A DNA stretch of 64,000 bases, taken from Dysgonomonas hofstadii. GTDB lineage: Bacteria; Bacteroidota; Bacteroidia; Bacteroidales; Dysgonomonadaceae. This document shows, piece by piece, positions 50,988 through 61,700 of this stretch (within the stretch, counting starts at the first letter, position 1; the number at the start of each line of letters is the position of its first letter). The translations under genes were made by a program, and so were the position numbers. The DNA is taken from assembly GCF_014196915.1 (NCBI RefSeq), contig NZ_JACIEP010000010.1:92746-156745 (forward strand). The letters run 5' to 3'. The notes under the pieces are model-generated. The model did no database searches. It was not told where the DNA came from and was given only the letters and a program-made list of their open reading frames with translations.

Positions 50988-52139
50988 ATGTTCGGACGTA
51001 TTTTTACTATTGTCTTCCTTATCCTTTTGGTAGCAGACCTGTACATCTTTTTCCTTTACATAAAAAAACTGACGGCTAAAGTTTCGTTGAGGATATTATG
51101 GTTTGTTCCATCGGCTCTGCTTCTGGCCGGTTTGTATATATTCTTTTATACTGATTTTGGCCGGGGCTATCGCGATATTTTTATGCTCACATTCATTATA
51201 ATCGCCCTGCCGAAAATCTTTTTCACTATTATCAGCCTGTTCGATCTGCCACTACGATACTTCTTTAAATGGAAGGTTTACCCTTTCACCATTCTGGCAT
51301 TGGCGGTAAGTATCGCGGCAATATATATCGTGATATACGGCAGCACAGCCGGAAAAAGTAAATTTGAAGTAAAGAGGATAGAATATACATCATCGAAACT
51401 ACCTCAGGAATTTGATGGCTACAGGATCATCCAGCTATCCGATCTGCATATAGGCAATTGGGAGGGCGATACTAAATCGATAAGCAGGATGGTAGATATA
51501 GTCAATACTTTAAATCCCGATGTAATTGTAATTACAGGTGACCTGGTGCATAACAGTGCATCGGAACTGGACGGGTATGAAGAAATATTATCGGCGCTGA
51601 AAGCCAGGGATGGAGTATATTCCATATTGGGCAATCACGATTATGGCTTGTATAAGCGTTGGGGAAGCGAAGAGAAACAACAACTCAATCTCGATGACCT
51701 GAAAAAACGCCAGGCCGGTATGGGATGGCGTCTGCTGAATAACGAGCATACATATCTCGTCCGTAATAACGACAGCATCGCTCTTATAGGCGTGGAAAAC
51801 GATGGCTCTCCGCCTTTTCCTCAATATGGAGATCTGCCGGAAGCTGGCAGGGGCATCAGCAACGATAAACTGAAAATCTTGTTAAGCCACGACCCTACAC
51901 ACTGGCGGCGCGAGGCTCTTGGTTCGGGCGTCGACCTCATGCTGGCAGGGCATACCCATGCCACACAATTTGCGCTAGGTTCGTTTTCGCCCGCAGCCTT
52001 TGTCTATCCCGAATGGCGTGGATTGTACACCGAGGGAGATCAGGTACTCTATGTGAATGTGGGTATCGGGCATGTAGGCATGCCATTCCGTTATGGAGCA
52101 TGGCCCGAAATAACAGAAATTACATTGAAAAGAAAATAG
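50988..52139 (+). CDS. Membrane-anchored metallophosphoesterase
   Basis: A 383-residue protein. Three N-terminal transmembrane segments lie at about residues 4-22, 36-54 and 62-82, with a fourth at 100-118. The calcineurin-like catalytic core has IIQLSDLHIGNWEGD, VIVITGDLVHN, SILGNHDYGLYKRW, ILLSHDPTHW and LMLAGHTHATQF. All five metal-binding blocks are intact. The YkuE-like group is known to act on envelope substrates. The substrate here is unknown. Cytoplasmic or periplasmic orientation is not decidable by eye. Confidence 0.92.
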   Translation: MFGRIFTIVFLILLVADLYIFFLYIKKLTAKVSLRILWFVPSALLLAGLYIFFYTDFGRGYRDIFMLTFIIIALPKIFFTIISLFDLPLRYFFKWKVYPFTILALAVSIAAIYIVIYGSTAGKSKFEVKRIEYTSSKLPQEFDGYRIIQLSDLHIGNWEGDTKSISRMVDIVNTLNPDVIVITGDLVHNSASELDGYEEILSALKARDGVYSILGNHDYGLYKRWGSEEKQQLNLDDLKKRQAGMGWRLLNNEHTYLVRNNDSIALIGVENDGSPPFPQYGDLPEAGRGISNDKLKILLSHDPTHWRREALGSGVDLMLAGHTHATQFALGSFSPAAFVYPEWRGLYTEGDQVLYVNVGIGHVGMPFRYGAWPEITEITLKRK

Positions 52140-52190
52140 AACCCGGTGGCAGATGGAAGGTTTTAATATTAAATAGTTTATATTCAATTG

Positions 52191-52316
52191 CCTCCACTTT
52201 TAAGTGGAGGTAAAATATAACAAAAGAAAAGACTTTAGTCAAAATTAGACATGGAAATATGTTCGGCTAAAGCCTATTTCCATAAACAATCCTTATCCAC
52301 GACTTAAAAGCCGTGG
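52191..52316. repeat. Three consecutive hairpins (dispersed repeat candidate)
   Basis: CCTCCACTTTTAAGTGGAGG (52191-52210, perfect), ATGGAAATA...TATTTCCAT (52251-52283) and CCACGACTTAAAAGCCGTGG (52297-52316, one mismatch). The set occupies most of the gap between the phosphoesterase and the epimerase gene. The look is that of REP or IS200-like palindromic remnants, but no transposase is present. Confidence 0.75.
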
Positions 52317-52368
52317 CAATTAATTAAAAACAGCCACTAAAAAACTCTACTGGTATTAAAGAACCCTG

Positions 52369-53277
52369 TTATTTTTTCTTTCCTTTCATCAGATTTCGCA
52401 GAGCTTCGTCGAGATGCTCGAAAGTAAATCGGTAATGCAGGTCGGTCAGGTGCTGGGGAATAGCGCGTTGTCCGTCGAGTAGTATCGTAGCCGATTCACC
52501 CATCACCAGTTTTATAAGGAAAGACGGAATCTTAAATATCTGGGGACGATAGAGCGTAGATGACAAAATATTGGCAAACCGTTTATTCGTTACCGGATTG
52601 GGAGCCGTGAAATTGAAAACACCCCTTGCCTCGGGCATATTGAGAAGATATATTATACCATTGACCATATCTTGTATATGAATCCACGAAATATATTGTA
52701 GCCCCTTTCCCAATACACAGCCTAATCCCAGCTTGAAAGGCATGGAAAGCATTGCCAGCATTCCTCCTTTCCGGGACAAAACAACACCTGTACGTGATAT
52801 ACATACACGTGTATTGGGACTTTCGGCAGCAACAGCCAGCCCTTCCCACTTTTTGCACAGCTGATATGTGAATTCATCGTGAGAATCGGCGATCTCGGTG
52901 AGCAGATTGTCAGCCTGTGCCCCATAATAACCGATTGCCGATCCTGATATATATACTGACGGTGGACTGTCTCCGGTTTTTATCAGCTCTGTCAGGCGGC
53001 GGGTAATATCCCAGCGGCTATCACACAGGCGCTCTTTCTGTTTTTTAGTCCAGCGTTTTCCGGCAATAGGTTCACCTGCAAGATTTATTACAGCGTCGTA
53101 TTTGTCCATCGACTTCAGAGATTCCAACGATGTACAATACCGTACAGCCGTTCCCAGTTTTTTCTCAGCCTTTGCCTGATTGCGTGTAAGGACTGTGATC
53201 ACATGTCCTTGTTGCAATAAGGTACGAATAAGCGCACTGCCTATAAGCCCTGTTCCTCCTGTAATAAATATATGCAT
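52369..53277 (-). CDS. TIGR01777-type NAD-dependent epimerase
   Basis: A 302-residue Rossmann-fold protein with FITGGTGLIGSALIRTLLQQ (GxxGxxG), YDAVINLAGEPIAGKRWTKK-QKERLCDSR and the C-terminal DUF1731 type ending (ILLDGQRAIPQHLTDLHYRF). This is the YfcH/TIGR01777 family of extended SDR proteins, with unknown substrate. A -7 box TATATTTG lies on the minus strand at 53301-53308. It diverges from tspO. Confidence 0.93.
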   Translation of the reverse strand: MHIFITGGTGLIGSALIRTLLQQGHVITVLTRNQAKAEKKLGTAVRYCTSLESLKSMDKYDAVINLAGEPIAGKRWTKKQKERLCDSRWDITRRLTELIKTGDSPPSVYISGSAIGYYGAQADNLLTEIADSHDEFTYQLCKKWEGLAVAAESPNTRVCISRTGVVLSRKGGMLAMLSMPFKLGLGCVLGKGLQYISWIHIQDMVNGIIYLLNMPEARGVFNFTAPNPVTNKRFANILSSTLYRPQIFKIPSFLIKLVMGESATILLDGQRAIPQHLTDLHYRFTFEHLDEALRNLMKGKKK

Positions 53278-53366
53278 ATCCGGTCTAATTGTGTTTTCAG
53301 CAAATATAATCTATTTTCATAAAACACTTTTGCCCATGGTTATGTTTTATTACAAAATGATAAGGT

Positions 53367-53831
53367 ATGAAAAAAGCAGCCAATATAATAGTTCCGGTAT
53401 TAATATGTTTTGCGGTGGGTTACACAGCGCAGTATTTCCAGTCCGATGCTATCGGGAGTTGGTATCCGGCATTAAACAAACCCCGGTTAATACCTCCAAA
53501 TATTGTATTTCCTATTGTATGGGGTATTCTTTATCTCTGCATGGGTATATCTATCGGTTTGATTTTGAATGCTAAAAGTGATAGGAAGACATATTTTATA
53601 AGACTGTTCGCTTTACAATTGCTACTCAATTTCACATGGAGTATTTCGTTTTTCTATCTTCAGAATCCACTGGCGGGCATGATAAATATTTTGCTGCTTG
53701 ATGCAGTAGTATTTTTTTATATATACAAATCGTTCGACACGTTCACGTCCAGCAGTATTTTATTTATACCATATCTGATGTGGATTTGCTTTGCTAGTTA
53801 CCTGAATATTTATATTCTGGTAAATAACTAA
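53367..53831 (+). CDS. tspO: TspO/MBR-family membrane protein
   Basis: A 154-residue protein with five transmembrane helices. Family motifs: WYPALNKPRLIPPNIVFPIV-WGILYLCMGIS, then ALQLLLNFTWSISFFYLQNPLAG. The WxxLxKP and N-TWS motifs are diagnostic of TspO. Bacterial TspO proteins bind tetrapyrroles such as porphyrins and are linked to stress control. It is a single gene, convergent with the following minus-strand secreted protein gene. Confidence 0.95.
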   Translation: MKKAANIIVPVLICFAVGYTAQYFQSDAIGSWYPALNKPRLIPPNIVFPIVWGILYLCMGISIGLILNAKSDRKTYFIRLFALQLLLNFTWSISFFYLQNPLAGMINILLLDAVVFFYIYKSFDTFTSSSILFIPYLMWICFASYLNIYILVNN

Positions 53832-53836
53832 AAATA

Positions 53837-54406
53837 TTATTTCTCATAAGCGAAGTCGGCCAACTCCTCCAGTTCTTTAGCTATTTGCAATTGCCATTCC
53901 TTCTGTTTTACAGGGTTGTTAGCTGCATTTGTTTCCTGTGTATATTGTCCCCTGCGCAGGGCGTATGCGGTCATAATCTCCTGATTAAGATCTTCGGCTA
54001 TCGCTGTGCTTTTCAGCAGTTTCTTACGGTTTTCGCGCAAAGCCTTTCTGAACTGGCGGGTATAAATCTCGCACAAGTCAAAAAGTGTCTGTTGATAAAG
54101 CAGGTAGACAGGTGCATTGCCTGTAGTATCTATTTGTGAAGCCGGTATTATCATATAATTACGAACTTTCTTATTGAAGTTTTTGGTAAGAAAATTCAGT
54201 CCGCTGATCTTATAATCGACCATAAATTGTGCAGAAGTAGCACCACTTTCCATATTTTTGGTTTTGATGCCAAAATCGTCTAACGAAAGTTTTCTGTCGG
54301 CACTCCACAGTACAATATTATCATCTTCTTTATCTTGCGAAAAAGCCGGAGCTGCCAGCACAAGGAACGATGCCAGTATAAGTATTGATTTCCTTATTAT
54401 ATCCAT
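53837..54406 (-). CDS. Secreted hypothetical protein
   Basis: I choose ATG 54406 (MDIIRKSILILASFLVLAAP) because it begins a signal peptide. A good -7 promoter box, TATATTTG on the minus strand at 54431-54438, lies 24 bases upstream. The frame could extend to 54457, but that start would precede the promoter. The protein has 189 residues. After SAFSQ-type cleavage the body is helical (FRKALRENRKKLLKSTAIAE, QEIMTAYALRRGQYTQETNA). It resembles DUF922-like secreted proteins only weakly. The function is unknown. Confidence 0.75.
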   Translation of the reverse strand: MDIIRKSILILASFLVLAAPAFSQDKEDDNIVLWSADRKLSLDDFGIKTKNMESGATSAQFMVDYKISGLNFLTKNFNKKVRNYMIIPASQIDTTGNAPVYLLYQQTLFDLCEIYTRQFRKALRENRKKLLKSTAIAEDLNQEIMTAYALRRGQYTQETNAANNPVKQKEWQLQIAKELEELADFAYEK

Positions 54407-54430
54407 TCTGCTATTATTTGGTTTAGAGTC

Positions 54431-54438
54431 CAAATATA
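54431..54438 (-). promoter_or_regulatory. -7 promoter element of the secreted protein gene
   Basis: TATATTTG on the minus strand, a perfect TAnnTTTG, 24 bases upstream of ATG 54406. Confidence 0.6.
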
Positions 54439-54478
54439 CACAATGCAGTTTATTCAATGAAGCCGTTTCGACTTTTTA

Positions 54479-54604
54479 TTTTAACCACAGGGTAAAAGGA
54501 GTAACACGGAGTTTTTACATTTTATAATTATAAGGAATTTAGGATGAATATCCATTCTACTGTAATTACCAACTTCGTGAAACTCTGTGTGACTCCGTGA
54601 TTAA
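54479..54604. repeat. Palindromic element, ACCACAG...ACACGGAG family
   Basis: TTAACCACAGGGTAAAAGGA-GTAACACGGAGTTTTTAC on the left pairs with GTGAAACTCTGTGTGACTCCGTGATTAAAA on the right, across 50 AT-rich bases. It lies between two minus-strand genes. Similar palindromes are frequent in Bacteroidota (recall). Only one copy is in the window. Confidence 0.7.
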
Positions 54605-54622
54605 AAGTCGAGATGAGTTTAA

Positions 54623-54666
54623 TAAAAAAAATCCGGTATTACTAAAAAGGATAACCGGATTTTTCA
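54623..54666 (-). terminator. Terminator after the universal stress protein gene
   Basis: AAAATCCGGT-TATCC / GGATA-ACCGGATTTTT arms with A- and T-rich flanks work in either direction. Confidence 0.8.
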
Positions 54667-54693
54667 AAAAAGTAGTGTATAGATAGATTGTTT

Positions 54694-55800
54694 TCAACCC
54701 CTGAAAACAACAAGGGTCACGTTTGTATTTACCAGCACTTTGCGTGATATGCTTGGCATGAATATCCTGCCAAAAAGATTACGCCTGCGCGTGTTTAGCG
54801 CCAGGATGTTCACTTCTTCGCTTTCTATATAATAATTTATGGCTTCAACAGGATCGGCGCTATCAAGTACATCATATCCCACATTCAGTTCGGGATATTT
54901 CTTCGAAAAATATTCTTTCATCCCCAGCAATTCGGTCTCTGTCCATTTGTCTCCTGTGCGGTTTTTCACATTAATGTGCAGCAGGGTTACCCGTACCTGA
55001 GGAAAAGGTTTAAGAATGTTTACCAGATTGTCGAACGACTCCAGATCTTTTTCTTGCAAATTGGTGAGGAAAGCTATATGTTTCACATCCTCAGGGTTCT
55101 GCAAGTTCGAATTTTCGGGAACGGCCATTACCGGCACATTGGTCATTTCTATAATGTCGGCTGTTACCGAACCCAGATAATTGCTCTTATTGTTGCTCTC
55201 TCCCTTCGAGCCCAATACGAGCAGAAAAGGCTTGTATTCTTCTACAAAAGCTTCTATTTCTTCTTCTACATTTCCCTCACGCAGCGAATAAGAATAGTTT
55301 ATGGAAGGGAATTCTTTTTGCGTTATTTTCCGGTCTATTTCGTTACAGAAATCGAGCATCCGGCGGCGGGCGGTATCGAGCATATTTGTATCCTTATCCT
55401 CCACAGCCATGTCGGCAAACGGAAAAGTAATGGGATAATGTATGCGGTATACGTGCAATATCTTCACTTTCGCATTCATCTGGTGCGCTACCGTGAACGC
55501 TGCCTTGCAGGCCTTGAGCGAGTACTCCGAAAAGTCTATGGCCACAAGCACACGTTTGCGACCGTCGTCTATCTTTATTGTCTGTTCGTTATCGTAGCGG
55601 AAAAGGCCTATACCTTCTATTATTCCGAGCGCCCTTGTCAGATCAGACTCTTTGATCCGCACGGCGAATCCAGGTGTGGAACTATCATAATCGCTGATAT
55701 CTATCAGTTGGGTAGCGATTCCTCTTTCTTCGAGGGTCTTTTGCAGGATTTTTGCTTTCGGTGCAGTGTGAATGGCTACTGTAATCAATTTATCTTCCAT
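54694..55800 (-). CDS. Tandem universal stress protein with N-terminal DUF2007-like domain
   Basis: A 368-residue protein. Residues 1-75 look like a DUF2007-type signal-transducer domain (AKILQKTLEERGIATQLIDI). Residues about 82-235 form one UspA domain (KRVLVAIDFSEYSLKACKAA, LVLGSKGESNNKSNYLGSVT). Residues about 240-368 are a degenerate second UspA domain (HIAFLTNLQEKDLESFDNLV). The first Usp keeps the nucleotide-binding G-x2-G-x9-G(S/T)-like motif, the second has lost it. Usp proteins respond to starvation and redox stress. Monocistronic. Confidence 0.88.
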   Translation of the reverse strand: MEDKLITVAIHTAPKAKILQKTLEERGIATQLIDISDYDSSTPGFAVRIKESDLTRALGIIEGIGLFRYDNEQTIKIDDGRKRVLVAIDFSEYSLKACKAAFTVAHQMNAKVKILHVYRIHYPITFPFADMAVEDKDTNMLDTARRRMLDFCNEIDRKITQKEFPSINYSYSLREGNVEEEIEAFVEEYKPFLLVLGSKGESNNKSNYLGSVTADIIEMTNVPVMAVPENSNLQNPEDVKHIAFLTNLQEKDLESFDNLVNILKPFPQVRVTLLHINVKNRTGDKWTETELLGMKEYFSKKYPELNVGYDVLDSADPVEAINYYIESEEVNILALNTRRRNLFGRIFMPSISRKVLVNTNVTLVVFRG

Positions 55801-56045
55801 ATTCTGAGAGCTTTTATGTCATTTGTTATTTGCGAAAAAGGGCATTTGGCTTATTGTTTCCTTCACTAACAAATTTACTAAAAACTATTGTGATTATAGG
55901 CTACTCAATAGATTATTTTTAACAAAAAGAAGTAAGTTTTTACTTAGTTTTACCGTCGCAGTCAACAAACCGGTGAAGTGATGGCCTGAATCCCCGGGCC
56001 TTTAGTTAAAAAAAGAGGATGATTAATGGCTTTGAATACCTTATG

Positions 56046-56786
56046 TTATCCTTCTTTCATTAATAAGATTCCGCCCAGGATAAGGCTTACCGTATCGGCT
56101 TTTTTCAATACCATCAGGTGGTCGCCACCTTCGACAGGAAAGGCATTGTGTATATGTTCGAACGGGAATATCTGGTCTATGGTACCATGTATGTGATACA
56201 GGTGGCCGGCAGGAGCCGAAGGTGTCCATTCGGTGATTTGCTTCACAGCCCATTTTACATATACAGGATCTGTGACTGTCATGTACTGTGCCAGCTCCGA
56301 GGTAGGCATATGATAAATCAGGCGGTTGAAAGTTTCGGTAATGAATTCCGTAGACGAATATACGGTCATAGGTACATATTCGGTAAGATTGGAACGCCTC
56401 ACGGCCTTAAATAATGTAGGTATTTCCGCCTCACTCTTGAATGATGATATGATAATACTTTTAATAGGGGTGAGAAATTTATTCATTTCCTGCATGATTA
56501 CTGCTCCGAAGGAATAACCTGCCAGTATGAACGGACGCGATGTATCAATTGTTTGTGCCATTGTATGCGCATATTCGTCCAGCGATTCGCCAATACGCGG
56601 GATATGCCATTCTATATATTTTTTAGCAAAACCTTTTGGAAGTTTTATTTTATCGAAAACACTGCAATTGTAGCACATGCCCGAGATGAAGTATACATTC
56701 GTATCTTCTTTTTTCCATAGCTGCTTTACTATCTTCCATAGTCGCTTTACGGGATGCAATGTTTCTTTTTCAGTTTTTTCGGACAT
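56046..56786 (-). CDS. Alpha/beta-fold hydrolase, thioesterase-like
   Basis: A 246-residue protein with VYFISGMCYNCSVFDKIKLP at the oxyanion region, nucleophile elbow FILAGYSFGAVIMQEM (GYSFG), and a probable catalytic Asp/His pair in LYHIHGTIDQIFPFEHIHNA and VEGGDHLMVLKKADT. The GYSFG elbow and the size are close to type II thioesterases and similar lipases. The substrate is unknown. There is no signal peptide. Confidence 0.85.
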   Translation of the reverse strand: MSEKTEKETLHPVKRLWKIVKQLWKKEDTNVYFISGMCYNCSVFDKIKLPKGFAKKYIEWHIPRIGESLDEYAHTMAQTIDTSRPFILAGYSFGAVIMQEMNKFLTPIKSIIISSFKSEAEIPTLFKAVRRSNLTEYVPMTVYSSTEFITETFNRLIYHMPTSELAQYMTVTDPVYVKWAVKQITEWTPSAPAGHLYHIHGTIDQIFPFEHIHNAFPVEGGDHLMVLKKADTVSLILGGILLMKEG

Positions 56787-57006
56787 ATAGGTGTATCGGG
56801 TCTGTTATGAGTATATAAAGATAAGAATTTATCTTGTTTAACTAAAATGTGACATTTTGATGAAATATGTGACGATTTGCTGTCTATTTTCGTCTCTTAT
56901 TATTATTTTAGTTAAAAAAATATCATAGTATTGAATAAGATAATATCTTTATGCGCTATATTGGAAGGTTTTCGGGTATCGTATTATAATCTAATTCATT
57001 CACATC

Positions 57007-57210
57007 ATGGCTAATTTTTTTACCTATTTCGTAAGTAGAAATAAAAAGATTTATTCGGAAATAGCCAGAGAAGAGAAATGCAACTCTTTTCATGTATATT
57101 ATCTGGCGCACGGAAAGAAAGCCAAATCGGATAGAGATTTCCGGATTATTAGCACACTTATACAAAAAGGACTGGTTCAGGGATGGCATATAGGGCGTAA
57201 TCCTAACTGA
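57007..57210 (+). CDS. Small HTH-like protein
   Basis: A 67-residue protein with FTYFVSRNKKIYSEIAREEK and FRIISTLIQKGLVQGWHIGR. A helix-turn-helix of XRE-like size can be drawn across residues 15-55. From memory short proteins of this shape are common in Bacteroidales. It is preceded by AT-rich promoter sequence and followed by a strong terminator. Probable DNA binding is an inference. A role with the FecR/Sus locus 200 bases downstream is possible. Confidence 0.6.
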   Translation: MANFFTYFVSRNKKIYSEIAREEKCNSFHVYYLAHGKKAKSDRDFRIISTLIQKGLVQGWHIGRNPN

Positions 57211-57233
57211 ATTCCTGTTTTTGTATAGCTTAG

Positions 57234-57269
57234 TATCCCGGAATAATATTATTCCGGGATTTTTTTTGA
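57234..57269 (+). terminator. Terminator after the small HTH-like gene
   Basis: A perfect 14-bp palindrome ATCCCGGAATAATATTATTC-CGGGAT is followed by TTTTTTTT. Confidence 0.92.
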
Positions 57270-57410
57270 TTATATCAACTTTTTTTAATTTTAATTTACT
57301 TGTAATCAAATTGTTAAAATAATTTCAAAAAAAATAGAAAAAATTTACAGTACCTTTTTCAATTATCATTGTCTTATTTTTAGAAGAGCCTTAATAAGCA
57401 ATGAAAATTG

Positions 57411-58589
57411 ATGAAAAACGGAAAGTATACACTCGAAGAACTATTAAGGGACGAGCTTTTTATAAAATCAGCCACCGATCCCAATGCAGAATCCACCGCT
57501 CACTGGCAGGATGCTGTAAACCAGGGGATACTGGATGAGGAAACTCTTGAGGAAGCTCGCAGAATAGTTTTACTCATCAATAAAAACGATATTCCCACTG
57601 ATTTTGTAGATTCACGCATGCCCGCCATCTGGGACAGGATAGAAGAATCAATTAGTCCGAATAAACGGAAACTGTATATAAAATATATATCTGTTGCTGC
57701 GGCCGTTGCTATTATTGCTATTTTGGTGATAAGCCAATTTATAAATACAGATCAGTTTACCTCTTCACCGCTGGCCATAGAGAATATAGAGAATGACGAT
57801 ATAAAAAGAGCAAGCGACATACAGCTGATAACCTCTGACGAGAAAATGACCATTCCGGGCGATATTGCCGAGATCGATTACAGTCAGGAAGAAGGAATCA
57901 TTGTGAACAATGAGACCATCGACAAAAAGGCAGGAGGAAAAGATAAACTGAAATACAACCAGCTTATTGTCCCTTACGGCAAACGCTCATCGCTCACATT
58001 AAGCGATGGCAGTAAGATATGGGTGAACGCAGGCACACGTGTGATCTACCCGGTAGAATTCAGCAAAGACAAAAGGGAAATTTCCATAGACGGAGAAATA
58101 TATGGGGACTTTGCCCACGATCCCGGTCGTCCGTTCACCATCAGGGCGAGAGATATGGAGGTGCAGATACTCGGCACGCAAATCAATATACAGGCCTATC
58201 AGGACGACAACCAGCAAACAGTAGTACTGGTGACCGGTGCGGTAAGCGTGAAGAAAAAAGGGGAAAAAGCCCAACGCTTAATACCGAACCAGATGATAAC
58301 CATCACAGAAAAGGATATAAATGTGCGCACTGTCAATGTCCTCAATTACACATCGTGGAAAGACGGTTATTACCAGTTCAAGAATGAAAAATTGCAAACA
58401 GTACTCGACCGCCTGTCCAAATACTATGGCGTAACAATAGAATGCGACCCGAAAGCAGCCGGACTGCATTGCTCAGGAGGGCTTTTCTATCAGGACGATA
58501 TACTTCAGATACTGGACGGGGTTTGCCTCTCGGCTCCTGTAAGATATGAAATGAAAGAAGACAAATATATATTTAGTATTAACCCTTAA
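57411..58589 (+). CDS. FecR-family anti-sigma factor
   Basis: I choose the ATG at 57411 (392 residues) over a TTG one codon upstream. A cytoplasmic N-terminal region (about 90 residues) is followed by one transmembrane helix (YISVAAAVAIIAILVISQFI). The periplasmic FecR domain contains NQLIVPYGKRSSLTLSDGSK-IWVNAGTRVIYP, IDGEIYGDF and VQILGTQINIQAY. A STN-like segment follows at the end (LQTVLDRLSKYYGVTIECDP). FecR binds an ECF sigma factor and is activated by an STN-containing transporter. The transporter is the next gene, but no ECF sigma gene precedes it here. Confidence 0.92.
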   Translation: MKNGKYTLEELLRDELFIKSATDPNAESTAHWQDAVNQGILDEETLEEARRIVLLINKNDIPTDFVDSRMPAIWDRIEESISPNKRKLYIKYISVAAAVAIIAILVISQFINTDQFTSSPLAIENIENDDIKRASDIQLITSDEKMTIPGDIAEIDYSQEEGIIVNNETIDKKAGGKDKLKYNQLIVPYGKRSSLTLSDGSKIWVNAGTRVIYPVEFSKDKREISIDGEIYGDFAHDPGRPFTIRARDMEVQILGTQINIQAYQDDNQQTVVLVTGAVSVKKKGEKAQRLIPNQMITITEKDINVRTVNVLNYTSWKDGYYQFKNEKLQTVLDRLSKYYGVTIECDPKAAGLHCSGGLFYQDDILQILDGVCLSAPVRYEMKEDKYIFSINP

Positions 58590-58719
58590 AAAATCGGAAT
58601 GCCTATGAGAAACCAATAATATGAAAAACCGAAAAAGACGAATAATACTCGCGATATTATCCGTCTTCTATGCTTATGAATACACATTTCTGTATAAACA
58701 TCTAACAATTTACAAATAT

Positions 58720-61700
58720 ATGAAAAGTTTTAAGTATTATAAGGAAAAGAAGCCTTTGTTAACCATTAACCTGAAAATATTTACATTCTTTATTGCTTTT
58801 CTCATCTTTACCGGTGTGCATGCCCGTGAATACCAGGCAACATATTCTTTCGACATAAAGAATGAGAGCATAACAAAAGTTATAGAGAAAATTCAGAAAG
58901 AAACAGGGTATATATTTTTCTACTACAATGGAGTGATCGATCCCGATCTGAAAATAAACCTCAAAACCAATAACCTTTCTTTATCACAGACACTCGACCG
59001 TTTATTTGCTAGTACCAATAACGGATACAGGCTCAGCGGACGGCAGATTTTCGTGTTCAGGAAAAACGAAGAGAAAGGTAATTCAATAGCGCCTCAGCAA
59101 CAAACCAGGAAGGTCACGGTAAAAGGTACAGTGACCGACGATAGCGGTCTTTCCGTCATTGGAGCCAGTATTGTGGAAAAAGGTACGACAAATGGCACGG
59201 TTACTAATATCGACGGGCAGTTTACGCTCGGCAATGTAGCTCCCGGAGCCACTGTTACCATTTCATACATCGGTTTCACCACGCAGACTATCATTGCCAA
59301 AGAAAATGAGACGTACAATATCCGCCTCAAAGAAGACCCTAAGACAATGGACGAGATCGTAGTTATCGGCTACGGTACACAACGCCGTTCGCTGGTGACA
59401 AGCGCCATCAGTAAACTGACGATAGACGAATCCACTACAAGACAGGTGGCCAGTCCCAGCCAGTTGCTGAACGGCCGTATTGCAGGCGTCACTACATTCA
59501 CCGGATCGGGTAATGTAGGTAGCGGCGAACGTATGAGTGTGCGTGGTATGGCATCTATCAGCGCAGGGAACGAACCTCTCTATGTGATAGACGGAGTGCC
59601 TATTACCAACGATTCGGGAAACCTTTTCAACTTCGGGGAAACAATGAGCTCCCTTGCCACGCTGAACACTTCCGATATAGAATCTATCGAGGTGCTGAAA
59701 GATGCGGCATCGGCTGCCATCTATGGTTCACGGGCAACAAACGGGGTTATTGTTATCACCACCAAATCGGGTAAAGAAGGGCGTTCCGATGTGCAGGTGA
59801 ACGTTAGTACGGGATTCTCCAAATTCCCGAACATCGGAAAAATAAAGCTTGCCGATTCGGAGCTGTACATAAAAGACTACAATGCAGGTATAGACAATTA
59901 TAATAAGCAATATGGTTATTCGGTGGGCAGTTCGGGATACAAGACACATATATCGAACCCTTTCGGTGACCTGCCCGATACTGACTGGATGGATCTGATC
60001 ACACAGACCGGAACAATGTTCAACATGGACGCATCCTTTTCGGGAGGGACAAAGAAAACAAAATACTACATCGGAGCTAATTATAATACCACTGAAGGTA
60101 TTATAGTTAACAACAAAATGAACAAGGTAAACCTGAAAGCAAAGGTCAGCCACGAATTTACTCCCTGGCTCGAAGTAGGGACAAACAATTCGGCCAACTA
60201 TACAAAGAATTTTCAGGTTCCGGGTGCCGAACTGGGTTCTACCGTGATCGGACGTGCTATCGAGCAACGTCCTTTCGACCGCCCGTATAAGCCCAACGGA
60301 GACTATTATGTTGGGGGCACAGACGAACTCACACGCCATAACATTGTGCAGATAATGAACGAGCAGGACGTATATCTCGAAAACTTCCGTTTTCTGGGTA
60401 ACTACTATGCCATGCTCAAGTATAAGGACAAATTGTCGTGGAAATATTCTTTCAGCGCCGATGTGAATTATACTTACGACTATACGTATTACAACGAAAA
60501 CCATCCTTACGGAATGGGTAACGGACGCCTCATCGATCAGAACCGTCTGATAAAGAACTTCATCTCCGAAAATGTGATCAATTACAATGATAAGTTCAAA
60601 GACTTCTCACTGAGCGCCACTTTAGGGCATTCATTCCAGAAGGTAACCAACAGGAACGCGCAGGTCGACGGCCGTGGATTTCCTTCACCATCCTTTAATG
60701 TAAACAGTGTTGCCAGCGAAATTCTGGGATCGACCAGTATGGGTGTATATGCCATGGAATCGTATTTCGGGCGTGCTACCTTATCTTATCTCGACCGCTA
60801 TATCCTTACAGGAACACTTCGTGGCGACGGATCATCCAAATTTGCGAAAGACCAACGTTGGGGCTGGTTCCCTTCGCTGTCGTTAGGATGGAATATATCG
60901 AACGAAAAATTCATGGAAGGGCGTGACGCCGAGATAAAATTCCGTGCCAGTTATGGTAAGACTGGTAACCAGGGAGGAATCGGACGCTACGACTACCAGG
61001 CGTTGATGATGGGAGGATACAACTACAGGGGGAACAGCGGTATCGCCGTTTCATCGTTCGGTAACAGCGAACTGACCTGGGAAACAGCCGACCAGTATGA
61101 CATAGGTTTCGATGTCACTCTCCTTAAAGGGAAAGTGAATATAATGCTGGACGCTTACCAGAAGAACACAAAAGACTTGCTTTACAGTATGCCAATACAA
61201 GCCACATCGGGCGTTACTTCCATTATGTCGAATATTGGCAGTATGCGCAACCGTGGACTGGAGTTTACCATAAACACTCATTTCACATTCGGAAAATTCG
61301 AATGGTTGTCGCAGTTCAATATCGCAACCAACAAGAACAAGATCACGTCGCTTATCGACGAAACGACTCCTATCAGTATCGGCTCCAACAGGGCGCTGAA
61401 AGTAGGAGAGGAGATGGGTGCGTATTATATTTTCGAAATGGAAGGCATTTACCAGTATGATGGGGAAATTCCTAAAGAACAATACGATATAGGTATCCGT
61501 GCCGGAGACGTGAAGTGGAAAGATGTAGACGGCAATGGTATCATAAATGATAACGACAGGGTGATGATGGGTTCTTCCAATCCCGATTTTTATGGAGGAT
61601 GGAACAATACATTCCGCTACAAAGGGTTGCAACTCGACGTTTTCTTCACCTACATGTACGGCAACGATGTATATGCGCAATGGATGACCACTGTTGCCCG

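Noticed and set aside
54976-55869. A 297-codon plus-strand frame opposite the universal stress protein gene
   Set aside because: Antisense shadow of a clear Usp gene; its amino-acid composition (Tyr, His and Cys rich) is typical of shadows.
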